DNA of 64,000 bases from Prochilodus magdalenae (Eukaryota > Chordata > Actinopteri > Characiformes > Prochilodontidae), in NCBI GenBank assembly GCA_024036415.1, contig JAMWET010003455.1, positions 124,001 through 188,000 on the forward strand, in the 5' to 3' direction. Both the position numbers and the translations under genes were made by a program. Below the pieces are notes generated by a model, which saw only the letters and a list, made by a program, of their open reading frames with translations, searched no databases and was not told where the DNA came from. Shown one piece after another: positions 13,451-25,766 of this stretch. Position 1 is the first letter of the stretch; the number at the start of each line of letters is the position of its first letter.

Positions 13451-16400
13451 TATCTTTGCGGTTTTCTCTCTATCTCTTTCTCTCTGGAGGTGTGTTTTCC
13501 CCGTAGATGTAGTGAAGGTATACACTGTATGGGAGTGAATGAACACTGTATATGTGTGAATGTCACAGAGGGGATCAGTACAGTGAGCATGAATAACTCA
13601 CTAAATGGAGCACAATACACAATACCTGTTGGGCACTTGTGTGTATGTGTGTGTGCGTGTGTGCGTGTGTCTGTGTGTGCGTTATAAAAAAATAAAGTCC
13701 TACATCATTTTTATATCTAGTGCATATATCTTATATTTCTCATTTGGAGATTGTTTTAACATCATTATAAGATTATTTAACTTATTTTACTAAGCCAAAT
13801 GATCTCCCTGGGTTGGCAAGTAATTTAGCTTATTTTAAGAAGGTAGCTCGAGGCAAGCGGCATTACCTACCAATGCAGCTGTTACATCTGTCTGCCTGTC
13901 CCTGTCCATGTGCTCTTTGTTGTCGTGCCCAATGTGCGTCTGTTTGTTTTGGTCATGTGCCCCTCCTGTCTCCGCCCTCTTGGTCCCGTGTTTGTAGATC
14001 ATTTGGCTTATTAAAATGACCTGCCACAATATAAAAGGTCTAGAAATAAGTGAATTGATGTTACAGTAAGCTTAAAACATTCTTTAACCAGTCAATATTT
14101 ATTATTACAATTCACAATTACAAAACAACTTTAATTAGAATCATATGGAGTTTACTCATTACAGGGGCATTTGCAAACATCCAGCATCACAATTTCCAAA
14201 GTGAGTAATGGTAAAGAGAAGAAATATGTCCAGATGTGAGTAACTGAGTGATGTGCTACTGATGGAAGTAAGATCATACTTATAAAGCATTTATAGCTTA
14301 GTGAAGCTACAGGACTAAACTGCTATACAGCACCTGCAGCTCATCCTCTACTGACCTGTGGGGTTAGTTAGGTATTTAGTTCCCTTCTACTGTGTGTTAT
14401 TCATAATGGTTGGTTGACAGTAAGGCAGCTTTGAAATGTTTATTTACCTTTAATTAAGACCTGGAGGGGTTTGAGTTACTTGAGAGAAGGGTTGACGGTA
14501 TATTTACAGAACAGATTTAGGTGTCTATTGACGTCTATTGTTTGTTAGTTACATTAGCGTTATAGCTTCAGTTCTAATGTACAGAAGCAAAATATGGACA
14601 CCAAACATGTCATACATAATCAATGGCATCTAGAAAGTGGAAAATAAACTACTCCTTTAGATCGTGAATCACTTTGCAGTCGTATCATAGCAACAGCGCA
14701 CCACATGAAAAACATTGCTTTATTTTTATTTTTATTAATGAAAGAGTTTTACCTATATAAGTGTATGTGTGTGTGTATGTGTGTATGTGTGTATGTGTGT
14801 GTGTGTGTATGTGTGTGTGTTTACAAAATTATGCTGCACCTAATTAAGAGGTAATCACTATCTAATGCACAGCACATGTACATAATGTGAATGCCAAGAA
14901 AATATTATGCTCATTGTTGTTAGATGTCAGGCAGGCTTAGTTCAGAGACATGTGTGACTCCTAAATGTTTTTCATGGTTTACAACCTGATCCTCAGGGCC
15001 CCCAGACAGTCCACATTTTTGCTGCACCTCAACAATATATAGGCATGAAAGCAATAATTGGACCTTCTACACACCCTGGGTTTGTTAACCATGGTCCTAC
15101 AAATGAAGTTTGGGAGAATTTTATACTTCTGTTTCTTCCGTTTCCTGCACATGGTACAGTAGTACGAGCATTTGTGCCTGTAAAAAAGGTCATGAGGTCC
15201 TGGTGGGACTGCTGGCCCAGAGAACGCTGTTAACCACGGTTGTAAACGGGTTAACTTCATGCTCATTGGGTTTTGCGAAGCTGAAACTTAGCCAGGAACC
15301 CTCTTTAAGATGGATGACCTTTGTGAGACCCTGAATGTGTGTGTGTGTGTGGGGGGGGGTTGTTTGGCGTCCATGGTCATTATTCTAGTTCAGGTTCCAT
15401 GATCCTTTTACCATCCATCATACAGATTAAACAGATGTCCACTCCAGGACAGCACACGCACACAGTGTATTTGAGGTTAATCTAATTCAGTCTCTGCTCT
15501 TACATTCCCTCCATGAAGCTCTGTCACATAGAGGACAATACTACACTCAAACAACCAGTCTGTGTATCTATACACCAGTCTATATAACTCTCTCTCTCTC
15601 CTTTCTCTCTTTTTTCTCCTCTGAGTCTTTTTTTACCTCTGACTAGCTGAATGTATTTCTCCCCTGCTCTCTCTCTCTTTTATTTATTTTTCTCATTACA
15701 TTTTCTCTTTTCCAGGTCGGACTATCATTTTGTCCACACACCACATGGATGAGGCGGATATTCTGGGTGACCGTATTGCAATCATCTCTCACGGCCGTGT
15801 TTGCTGTTGTGGCTCCTCCCTCTTCCTGAAGAAAAGCTACGGCAGTGGATATTACCTCACCCTTGTACGAACCAATCAGGACAAACTCAACAACCTGGAC
15901 AAACCGGTATGATAAATTTGAATGCGATTATATGTTGTCAAGAGTATTACATTCAGTAGTTAGATTGTGTTGGAAAGTCAGTTGTTGAGATGTTAGTCTT
16001 TCAGAGAGGTCTGATGTGAAATTGTTCATTTGTAGGAAACCTTGCAAACTCTGATTCCCTTTCATTGATGATTTTGGAAATCAGAGGTCCACTTGTGGGC
16101 ATGTTATTTATTATCCAAAACCACCAGCGGACCTACATGTGTCTTCTGGGTTTCTATATGTAATGATGAAGATGGTAATATGGTGGTAAATCTGATAATA
16201 AAAATCATTTGAGCAATATTTTGCAACTTTCAGTTTATACCTCTCTGCCACAAACTGTTTAAACCAAATGTTTTAGATCAGAACTATTCTAAAACAATAT
16301 ATCTGGTATCAGGCAGTGTATTTAACTCTTCAGACATCTGGTTCCTATTACCTCCACTATGAACAAATCTGACTCTGTTTCTCTAGTGTTTCATGTCAAA

Positions 16401-19400
16401 CCATTCTGAAAGACTTTGTTTACATTTTGACTATTACAGTTTGCAGACAAAAGGATATATGTATTATAAAAAATAGGAAATAAAAATTATATTAAAACGT
16501 TTAAGTAAAACAGGTTTATATCGTGAATGTAAAAGGACCATCTAAAGAGAACAGCAGGCTAGTGCTAGGTAAAGATTCTTTCATATGCTTTTTAAAACTA
16601 GTCACAGATGGCGGATGATCTAAACTTATTGTGCTGAAAGCTGCCTCATTCCTTTTTTTGTACTTTGAAATGTTCAAACAACCACACGAAATATATTGAG
16701 AGCTCTTATTATGTGTAATACTTCATTACTAAAGTGCTAAACACCACCCTGAAATTTGCAGACTGAGAGTGTAAACTTAGAGTATTGCAGACGCTCAGCA
16801 ACTTTTATTCAACCAGGCAAGTTTCCTCAACAGTCTCACATAGCAGTCCTCGCAGGCCAATAGTCCAATAGTATTAACCGTGATGAAACATCTCGGGCAA
16901 CACAATGATGTAAAGCTTCTTATTATCTGAATGCAATTAAGCACCAGCCTGATAGATTCCTATTGACATTTAGCTGCTCCTACATCATGACTAATGACTG
17001 ACTCTCTATTGATTAAAAGATGGAGCCGAAGTCAATGATAAGAAAAATACAGACAATCCTGACACACAGGTGACCTCATCCTCAGAGAGAGACAATGTGA
17101 TCATTGTCCATTCCCAGAACAGTCTAGCTCTATGATACTTAGAACTAGGCAGGATAAAGGCTGTCGCCACTATTATAAGAAAAACGGCAAATTGATAGGA
17201 GAAGGAAAAACATTGGTAATTAACTGTTTAGAAAGATCTGATTTTAAGCATTTGTACTGCAGCTTTCATTTCAAAGTCACGGACAGCTGGCTTCATAAAT
17301 AAATAAAAATAACTTTTTTGAAAAGTTTGTTGCAGTTACAATATTGATATTGTCCACTTGTGTAAAGTGGCAGAGAAAAGAGAGAATTTAAGCCACGCTT
17401 TCAGTTTAATAAGAAAGCAACCAATAGGTCGGTTGAAAATGATGTGTGTGTGTGTTTGCTTGTGTGTTCTCTTGTTCAGCCGAGTGATGTCTCCAGCCTA
17501 GATGAAGGAATCGGCTCAGCCAGCATCTACAGCATGGAGCCAACAGGTCAGGTCACACTCCTGCAGCTCACATAAACTCATACTACTGACAATACTGCAT
17601 AAACTCATCAGACTGCCCCCGCCCACCCTCTCTTTCTGTCTGTCTCTTTCTCTCTCTGTTTCCTTCTCTTTCTCTTCCTCTCTCTTTCTCTGTTCAGATG
17701 TAGCAGATGTGAGTAATCTGGTGCGAAGGCATGTTCCAGAGGCGGAGTTTCTAGAGGCCATAGGTCAGGAACTGGTGTACATCCTCCCCTACACTGGCTC
17801 TAAAGATGGCAGCTTTGCTTCGCTCTTCAAAGAGCTGGACCTGGAAAAAGAGAGGCTGGGCATCAGCAGCTATGGCATTTCAGATACCACCCTAGAGGAG
17901 GTATACACACTCGGAAGTATAAACATGCTAATTAGCACAAACCCACTAATTCACACAGAAAGACACCAACCATAGGCATCACAGCACTAAAGTTCCCCAA
18001 ATGCTCCCCAAATCCTAGCACAGACCTGACATTTTGGTTATCTGCAGCAGGCAAGAACAGCAGTACAGTGTGAGCCTAAACTTAATTTGGGGTTTCCAGT
18101 ACGAATTTGATGTGATGTGTTTTCACTTGATACTGGTAATACCAGACACCACAGTAGTGCAAAGTAATCACACTAACAGTATCTCTTGACACTAACAACT
18201 TTACTTGGTAGTAATGGGATGGAAATTTAGTTAATGTTAATGTTAATGTCTAATAACTGACAATATTATGCATTAAATCACAGGAGATAGTAATGATTTG
18301 CAGCATTGATTTAAAAATCTGAATTTAAATGCCAGGATTAAGCTATCGACTGCATTACTATCCTTCAGGGAACAGGAGATAAAAAAAAACTGGAATCTTG
18401 CAAATTTGTATTCATTGCACCCTTTGCGACTTTCCCGAAGGACTTGCCCACAGAGGTCCTGACAACCAGAGAATTTTCGAGCGCTGTAACCTGGTGATAT
18501 GAGATTAATCACATGATTGTCGACTCAAAGCGTCAAGAGTTGACAGTTTAACTAGTCCAGTTTATAAACAGAACCACTTTGTTAATACCACTGAAGTGTA
18601 TTTCAGCTGTCGGAAAAAAACGAATTATGTAGCGTTTCTGTTGGCTCGAACTAGTAAGAATGTTCTCTGTTGACCTCTTATGTAGAAGACGTTTACATCC
18701 AGAGAACTGCTGCTCACTGGATGTTTTATCTTTATAAAGTAATCCGAATTTCTAGAGATTTTTTGCACGAATAACCCAAGGGATCATCGGCCGTAGAAAT
18801 ACTTGGGCAAACCCGTAGGGCACCAGCAATCATGTCACACTCAAAATCACTGGGATCACATCTTCCCCTCCATTCTGATGGTTGAAGCTGATGGCTCCTG
18901 AAGCTTGTCCACACTTAAACTGCATAACTGTTGTTATTTGTTTTTGCTTTTAGTGAAAAAAACTGAAATTAATATATTTATGACACACCCTCAGTTATTA
19001 TTGACATATACATACAGTTCAAATCAGAAGGATCAGAAGGTTTGACTTTGTTGGCTTGCTGTGACTTGTTTTTTTAGTTCTGATGTTAAGATATCATAAA
19101 TAATAGCAAACTATTTAAATGTACTTATGATCATTAAATGAATGTTTCTGTACTGCTCATAAACATTTTTTCCTTTTTTAGATTTTTCTAAAAGTGGCAG
19201 AACAGACTGGCGTTGATGTTGAAGTTACTGGTAAACATCTTTTGTTTTTCATTCGTTCTCTTCTGTTTTCTGTAACATGGAAGAAATGCGGCTTTGGAAG
19301 TGTTCATTCAACATTTGTTCTGACAATGCACTTAGCATAAAATATGTATGCAATGTTTAAAGCTATGAATAACATACCAGGGTAATATTTTTTTCTAAAG

Positions 19401-22400
19401 GTTACAAAGAAAAATGTGTAGAGATATGCAAATTTGTGGCATAATTCATAATAACTATTATTTCTGAGAGACTGGAAATGTCTTTGTGAGGGTCAGTATA
19501 CATTTAGTTTAGTTCAAACACAGGTTACTCAGATATAGTAGAAATGTTCACCACTAAAAGAATAAAATATGAGCTTCTTAAATAATGTTCTGTAGTTAAA
19601 GTTGAGGTGAGTGAGTTTGGATGTCAGAGTTGTGTGAGTGGGTGAGTTTGGATGTCCGGGTAAGTGAATTTGGATGTCTGATTAGGTCAATGGATGGGTT
19701 AGTAAGTGTGTGGGTGAGTAATTTTGGGTTTCTGGGTGAGTGAATGGGTGGTGAGTTTGGATGTCTGGGTTGCTGTGTGTGTGGGTGAGTTTGGATATCT
19801 GGGTTGGTGAATTTGGATGCCTGAGTGGGTTAGTAGATGGGCGAGTCAGTTTGAATGTCTGAGTAAGTGTGTGGGTGAGTAGTTTTGGGTGTCTGGGTGA
19901 GTAAGTTTGGATGTCAGAGTTGTGTGAGTGGGTGAGTTTGGATGTCTGGGTAAGTGAATTTGGATGTCCGATTAGGTGAATGGATAGGTGAGTAAGTGTG
20001 TGGGTAAGTGATTTTGGATCTCTGGGTTAGTGTGAGTGAGTGAGTTTGGATATCTGCGTTGGTGAATTTGGATGCCTGAGTGGGTTAGCGGATTGGCGAG
20101 CCAGTTTGAATCTCTGAGTAAGTGTGTGGGTGAGTAGTTTTGGGTGTCTGGGTGAGTGAATGGGTGGTGAGTTTGGATATCTGGGTGGGTGAGTGGATGG
20201 GGGAGTGAGTTTGAATGTTTTGAGAGTAAGTGGATGGGTGGGTGAGTTAGGATGTCCGGGTGGTTGGGTTTGGATATCTGGCTGGGTGAGTTTGGATGCC
20301 TGGATGGGTGGATTTGAATATCTGGGTGGGTGAGTTTGGTTGTCGGGGTGATTAAGTGGATGAGCAAGTAAGATTGTATGTGTGTGTGGGTAAATGGGGT
20401 GAGTGGTTAAGTTTGGATGTTTGGGTAAATGAGTTTGGATGTGTGGGTCAGAGACTGTGGATGTCTAGGTAAGCAGTTGATGGGTGGGCGGGTGAGTGAA
20501 TGGGTGGGTGGATAAGTGGGTGAGTGAGCAGGTGGATGGTTGTCTGGATGGGTTGTCTGGGTCAGTAATTGCATGGGTGGATGTCTTGGTTGGTCTCGGG
20601 CTCAGTGAGTGAGAGAGCTGGGGGTGGGTGAGTGAATGAGTGGACAGGTGGGTGAATGGGTTAGTAAGTTGTTGTCCATCTAAAAACATTTGAATATGGG
20701 AAGTTGCTCCGAAACACTGAGCAGTAGTGTGCTTTGTTTATTCAGATGAAAAAGCTGTGCTGGAGCGAGACTGGAAGAGGAGCTCCAGAGAGTCCAGAAC
20801 ACACAGCATCAGTTCAGCTGTAGAGCAGAGAAAGAATGAAGCTTCTAAACAGGGTACGCACACCTACAAACTCGTGCACACACACATGCAGGTGGACATC
20901 TGTAACAACACCAGAATGTCACTTTTACTCAGTAACCATGTTACTGTATATTGTCTTTCTCAAGCCCTGTCCACATACATCTGGGCATTGCTGAAAAAAT
21001 CAATTAAATGTAGTGAAAAGATTCTTCTGTGTCTGATCAGGTCTGTATGAGTGCTTCAGAGACAGTGGCGTAGGCAACGTAAACAGTTCCTTGGCAACAA
21101 GCAATAGATCTCTGGCAAAAATCAGACATTAAATCAGTTTGAAATATCGAATTATGGCTGTCTGATTGCCTGCATATCACAGTCTGTTGTGTTAGAAAAT
21201 CTCTTCTTCACAGCCGACTCTATAGTGCATTACACTCACAATATTCTTCCTGAAGGGTTTGACGTCCAAATTTCTGCAGTATTATTGCTCTCCATTTGCT
21301 GAGCATTCTTGTGTCGTTTCTGCATTTGCATGTGGACGTAGACTTTTTTGTATCCAGATACATGTGGATGAGGCTTGGCTAATCCTTCTATTTCTCTTTC
21401 AGTAGTAGAGAAGAAGGGAAGGTTCTCCAATAGAGTTGAAGGTATGTAGACAGTAACGATTATGTGTTTGTTTGTTGGTAACACATTAAGTATTGACTAA
21501 CAACATACGCATTAGCTAACATGAAGTATTACATAACAATGGTTAGCTGATGTTAAGTAAACATGTAGCAAATGTTACATGTACACTTAGGATTAGTTAA
21601 GCAATGAAACCATTGTTAATGTATTACTTCACGTTAACTAATGCATTACTTCATGTTAGTTAGTCAAAGCTTAATCCAAAGTGTTACCTGTAATTCTTTG
21701 TGTAGAAGGATTTCCAGATCCCCTTTAGCCAGAGAGCATGACAGAACCAATGCTGAAAGCCAAACAAGTATCTAAAGACATATAACCCCAAATTCTTCTT
21801 GCTTTTTTAATTTAACTAGGTTTGTGTGCCATGTGCCTTTTACTTCCCACTCCATACAGTTTATATAGGGCAACAAAGTAAAAATGCTGCGACAAAAAAA
21901 ATCTGAATTAATCCTAGTTTGTAGTGTCACAACCATAAGCACATTTATATATGGCTGGTCATTTATTATACAGCAGTTGAAAAGTGCATGTTCTAGTTGA
22001 AGTGATGTGAAGTGTTGTTCCTGCAGACAGTCTGTGGCAGGGTTATTTGAGTGGAAATTGTGGTACATGTGGGAAACGGATTAAACACTGTGCTGTTCCT
22101 GTTAGGAAACAAATTCATTAAAGCTTTTCAGAGATTGCACACATTCAAAAAGAGTGGCTAAAACTCTTTAGGGGATAGAAACTATCCACTATCCTAGCAA
22201 CCACCTGGGATACCATTTTAATTACATAACAATATACAGTAAACTACTTAAGATACTTTAGCTTGTAGAAACAATACAATACACAGACAATTTCAGTCCA
22301 AATTTACAGTGTCTTTTAACTCTTCTGCCCAGACTGCTTTTCTAAACGAGACACAATACAGGACAGTCAGTCAGAGGTCATTTACAAATCACATCAGTCA

Positions 22401-25400
22401 AATCAGTCTTAACAAGACTAAAAACATAAGCAGCCTGTTTCATTGAAAAGGATAAAGACATAAAAAAAATAATAATGGAAAAAAAGAATAATGTAAATGA
22501 TTGTTATTAAAAAATAAAAGACAAGGAATGTGTAGGATATGGGCTGTTTGTTGCTTAGAAAACTACGAATGTGAGCAATGATAACATTGTGAATGTGTGT
22601 CTGTGTCTTGTAGACGGTCAGTGCTCCATGGGCATGAATGGGAAAGGCTCGACCATTATTACCGGCTGGCCCCTGATCAGGCATCAGTTTCTGGCCTTGT
22701 TCATAAAGCGATTTCATCACGCACGAAGAAGCAGGAAAGGAATTATAGCTCAGGTAACACAAGCACAATACAGCCATACTCCCAAATCAGCACACTGCTC
22801 TGGGGCTGCTCTCATTTCCTGCCTGTGCATAAACCTAAAGACTACGCTGGGACAATAGTTGTCATCCAGCGTTTGTCTCCAGGGGTGGGGGGTGATTCTA
22901 TTGTTTTTTTTCCCTCTGCCTTTCTCCTTTTCACTGTCCCCTTGTTCATTATTCTGTTGTTGGTTCTCCTGGAGGCTCTCGTTCCCGGCCACATTTGCAT
23001 TTTTCCGATTTTTTTGAATCGGCCGCTGTAATTAATCAAGCTCAGAGTGAAAGGCTCTTCTCTGCACAGCACTGCCAGCCTCAACCGTCATACATTAACA
23101 TTACTGTAGAGTTAGCATGCTCCCTCTGTCAGTCAGAGAGAGAGAGAGCTGTAGAATAAAAGAATAGAAAGGAATGAGTGATGGGTCAAAGGCGACGTGA
23201 CACTGTCTGTTTGAAAATGTTTAATCAGAGCCCAGCCAAAACAAACAAAACCCTGTCTGAAAAAGAAGGATAATGACACCGAGGAAGAGGAAGAGAGACG
23301 TAGAGAAAGACAGATAGAGAGAAAAGTATTTTTCCAAATTTGAACAGAATCAGAAAAATGACCAGTTTTTCTTGGTGAAGGATACACAGCATCCCTCTCT
23401 GCTAAATATGTGACATATCACCGCCCGAGGGACAGTGCGTAACACACTCCTCGCAGATAGACAGATAGAAAGAGACAGAGAAAAAGAGAGAGACAGACAA
23501 AGATACAAATAGATGCAGAAAGAGGGGCAAACAAACAAATACAGAATTAAGAGAGAGTAAACGAGAGAGAAAGAGACAGATAAAGAGAGAGATAGAGGGA
23601 GAAAGACAGAAAGAGGTAGAAGAATAGAGAGCCAGCTAATTAGTGGTTGATGCTGAAAGCACATTCTCTTCTTGTCTGGTTAATTCCACAGCACTCACCA
23701 CGTCCACACGCGGGACTGTTTACAGCTAAAACAGAGCTGATTCTAAACTGTGTTTAGACCCCCACTAGAACTGTCACGACTATTTGATTAGACTCGATTA
23801 CTTGATTAAAAACTGAATGGATTAAAATGTACCTTCTCTGTGAATCAGTAATGATTGCTCGGCGGCTTCCACGATGATTATGCATATTTAAATTCTCCTT
23901 TACTGTAAAGGCTTTGAAATGAACCCTTTTCCACTATTCTGAAAGTATTTTGGAATCTTTGAAAGGCTAGGCTATGTCATGTTTCATTGTTTCTGGCTTT
24001 AAATAACTTTGATTGTCAGTTAATTGTCAGAGTTATTAATTGATTGCTATTATAATCAGTACTGATAGCCCTAGTAAAACATCTCCAGCTAGGAGCAATT
24101 AAGTTTTTATGTGTGGATGAAGAAAACTCATCAGCATTAACCTTTGATCGCATAGTTCGATTTGGTTATGATTATTTTGCTATGATTCAGTTGTTTTTAA
24201 TAAGAATCTCCAATAGCTTTTTGAGTGTTACTAGCGCCCCCTTGTGGAGAATCCATAGCTTGACTTGAGGTGCAGGCGGTTCCTGAATGGATAACTATAC
24301 TTCAATAATACTGTTGACTTTCTCAATAGTGGCTTAACATAACACTGCAGTAAGCAAATGAGTCTCTAATTACTTGTTACCGGTGCTGTTAGCATCCTGA
24401 CCAATCACTGATGTTCTTTTGAGTGTTTTGAGAATCCTAGGCTTTCACATGACCCAGCAAATACAGATGTTTTGGTCAGAATGAATGCATAAACCTAGAT
24501 ATTGGAGACAGTGTCCTTCACAATTATCATTAATAAGACTGTAAAAATATTCTTTATTACATATCCTTTTCATCTTTCTTTCAAAATAACAGCAAAACAA
24601 ATAAAATCTAAACACTGTTTAAAGTACAATGATTAAAAAAAAAATCTTATCACAAAATAATAGTTGGAATCCCTAGAAATGCTTATGTTTGAAATGAAAT
24701 AGAAATGTTTTCCTTTTCATATTTTTGGTTTTAAAGTTCACCTGAGTTATTAGGAACACTTAAATAGCTGGAAGTCTGTAACACAAAGACCAAATTCCTT
24801 CATCCATCACTATGAAGAGAGCAGAGAACAGGCTGTAGAAGCATGGACCTTGGAATCTAATCTGGAGAGACTGTGCCTGAAAGAACGATCTCAGATCGCT
24901 TGCCATGTGTTCTTTAGCCTCATTAAGCATTATAGGAAAACTTTCAGAGAGGTTGTCTTTGTAGGGGGATGCAGCACAAAGTATTTAATTAAGGGGTTCC
25001 AACAATTGTAGCATACATACATATGAGAAAAATATTTCATAATGAAATTCAAGTGTTTTCTTTCTATTATTTCAGATAATCAATAAAGAGTGTTTCTTAC
25101 AACCTGTTATCATATTATCTCATATTTACTAAGGATTTTTTAAGGATTAAGGATTAATGTCAAGCAAACACGATTGTTATAATTGATCATCATACCAATC
25201 CAGTAACACTTTACCGGACCCAACACTGGTAACAAAACACTGACATAGTGACAGCTTACAGTGATGGTAACTCAGCATATATCAGACCACTGGTTTGATA
25301 AGGTCAGCTCCTCTCCGATTGTATTGAATTTCTGGTCCACCATTGGTTCACAAATATGAGATAGAAGGAAATGTTTTTCTGAGTCTAATAGAAAATTATT

Positions 25401-25716
25401 ATGTTGAAAGTGTCGTATTCAATAGGACTTCAGCTTTGCGGCCAGCTGGCCACCAGTGGCCTGTTACCCTCTTGCTGCCGCTGAACATAATACTCTTTTA
25501 CCATTGACCAAAATCTGGTACAGTTTAAATCACCATATGACATCTGTCATAACATGTCAGTGCTGTGTATGCTATGAGGTCAGGTGTTACCATCATTTCT
25601 AACATTGCATAGTTTATGTGGCGGAACACTGTCTTCAAAGCATTTTAACACCCTCATGTGTAAAAGACAATACAAGCTGCATTAACAAAAAACACACTAC
25701 CAAAGCCAAAACACTA

Positions 25717-25766
<50 letters not shown>

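Larger units (their letters stand above)
7256..15715 (+). other. Intron 5 (8.5 kb)
   Basis: A large intron between Walker B and the H-loop. It holds a LINE/SINE tail fragment near 8250, telomere-like degenerate repeats near 9025-9095, an AT microsatellite at 9857, a CpG-rich block at 10190-10570, GT and CT microsatellites at 13234-13445 and a GT tract at 14761-14820. The acceptor is pyrimidine-rich (ttttctcttttccag). No exon seen. Confidence 0.8.
22754..25766 (+). other. Intron 12
   Basis: 3013-bp intron. It contains a block with octamer-like and homeodomain-like sites (22960-23070), a purine-rich stretch (23110-23640), a Tc1-like transposase C-terminal fragment (24780-25030) and a terminal (TG)23 tract that forms the acceptor of exon 13. 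Confidence 0.8.

Noticed and set aside
17502..17975. Continuous 157-codon exon covering 17502-17975
   Set aside because: The open frame runs through intron 7 and past exon 8. The ABCA1-like reading requires splicing 17546 to 17698 and stops at GAGGAG|GTATAC (17900).
19972..20689. Two minus-strand Pro/Thr/His-rich open frames
   Set aside because: Translation of the GTGAGT minisatellite. No independent evidence of coding.
22597..23031. 144-residue plus-strand frame overlapping exon 12
   Set aside because: Out of frame with the ABCA1 reading (MNGKGS.. ARRSRKG), and runs into intron 12.
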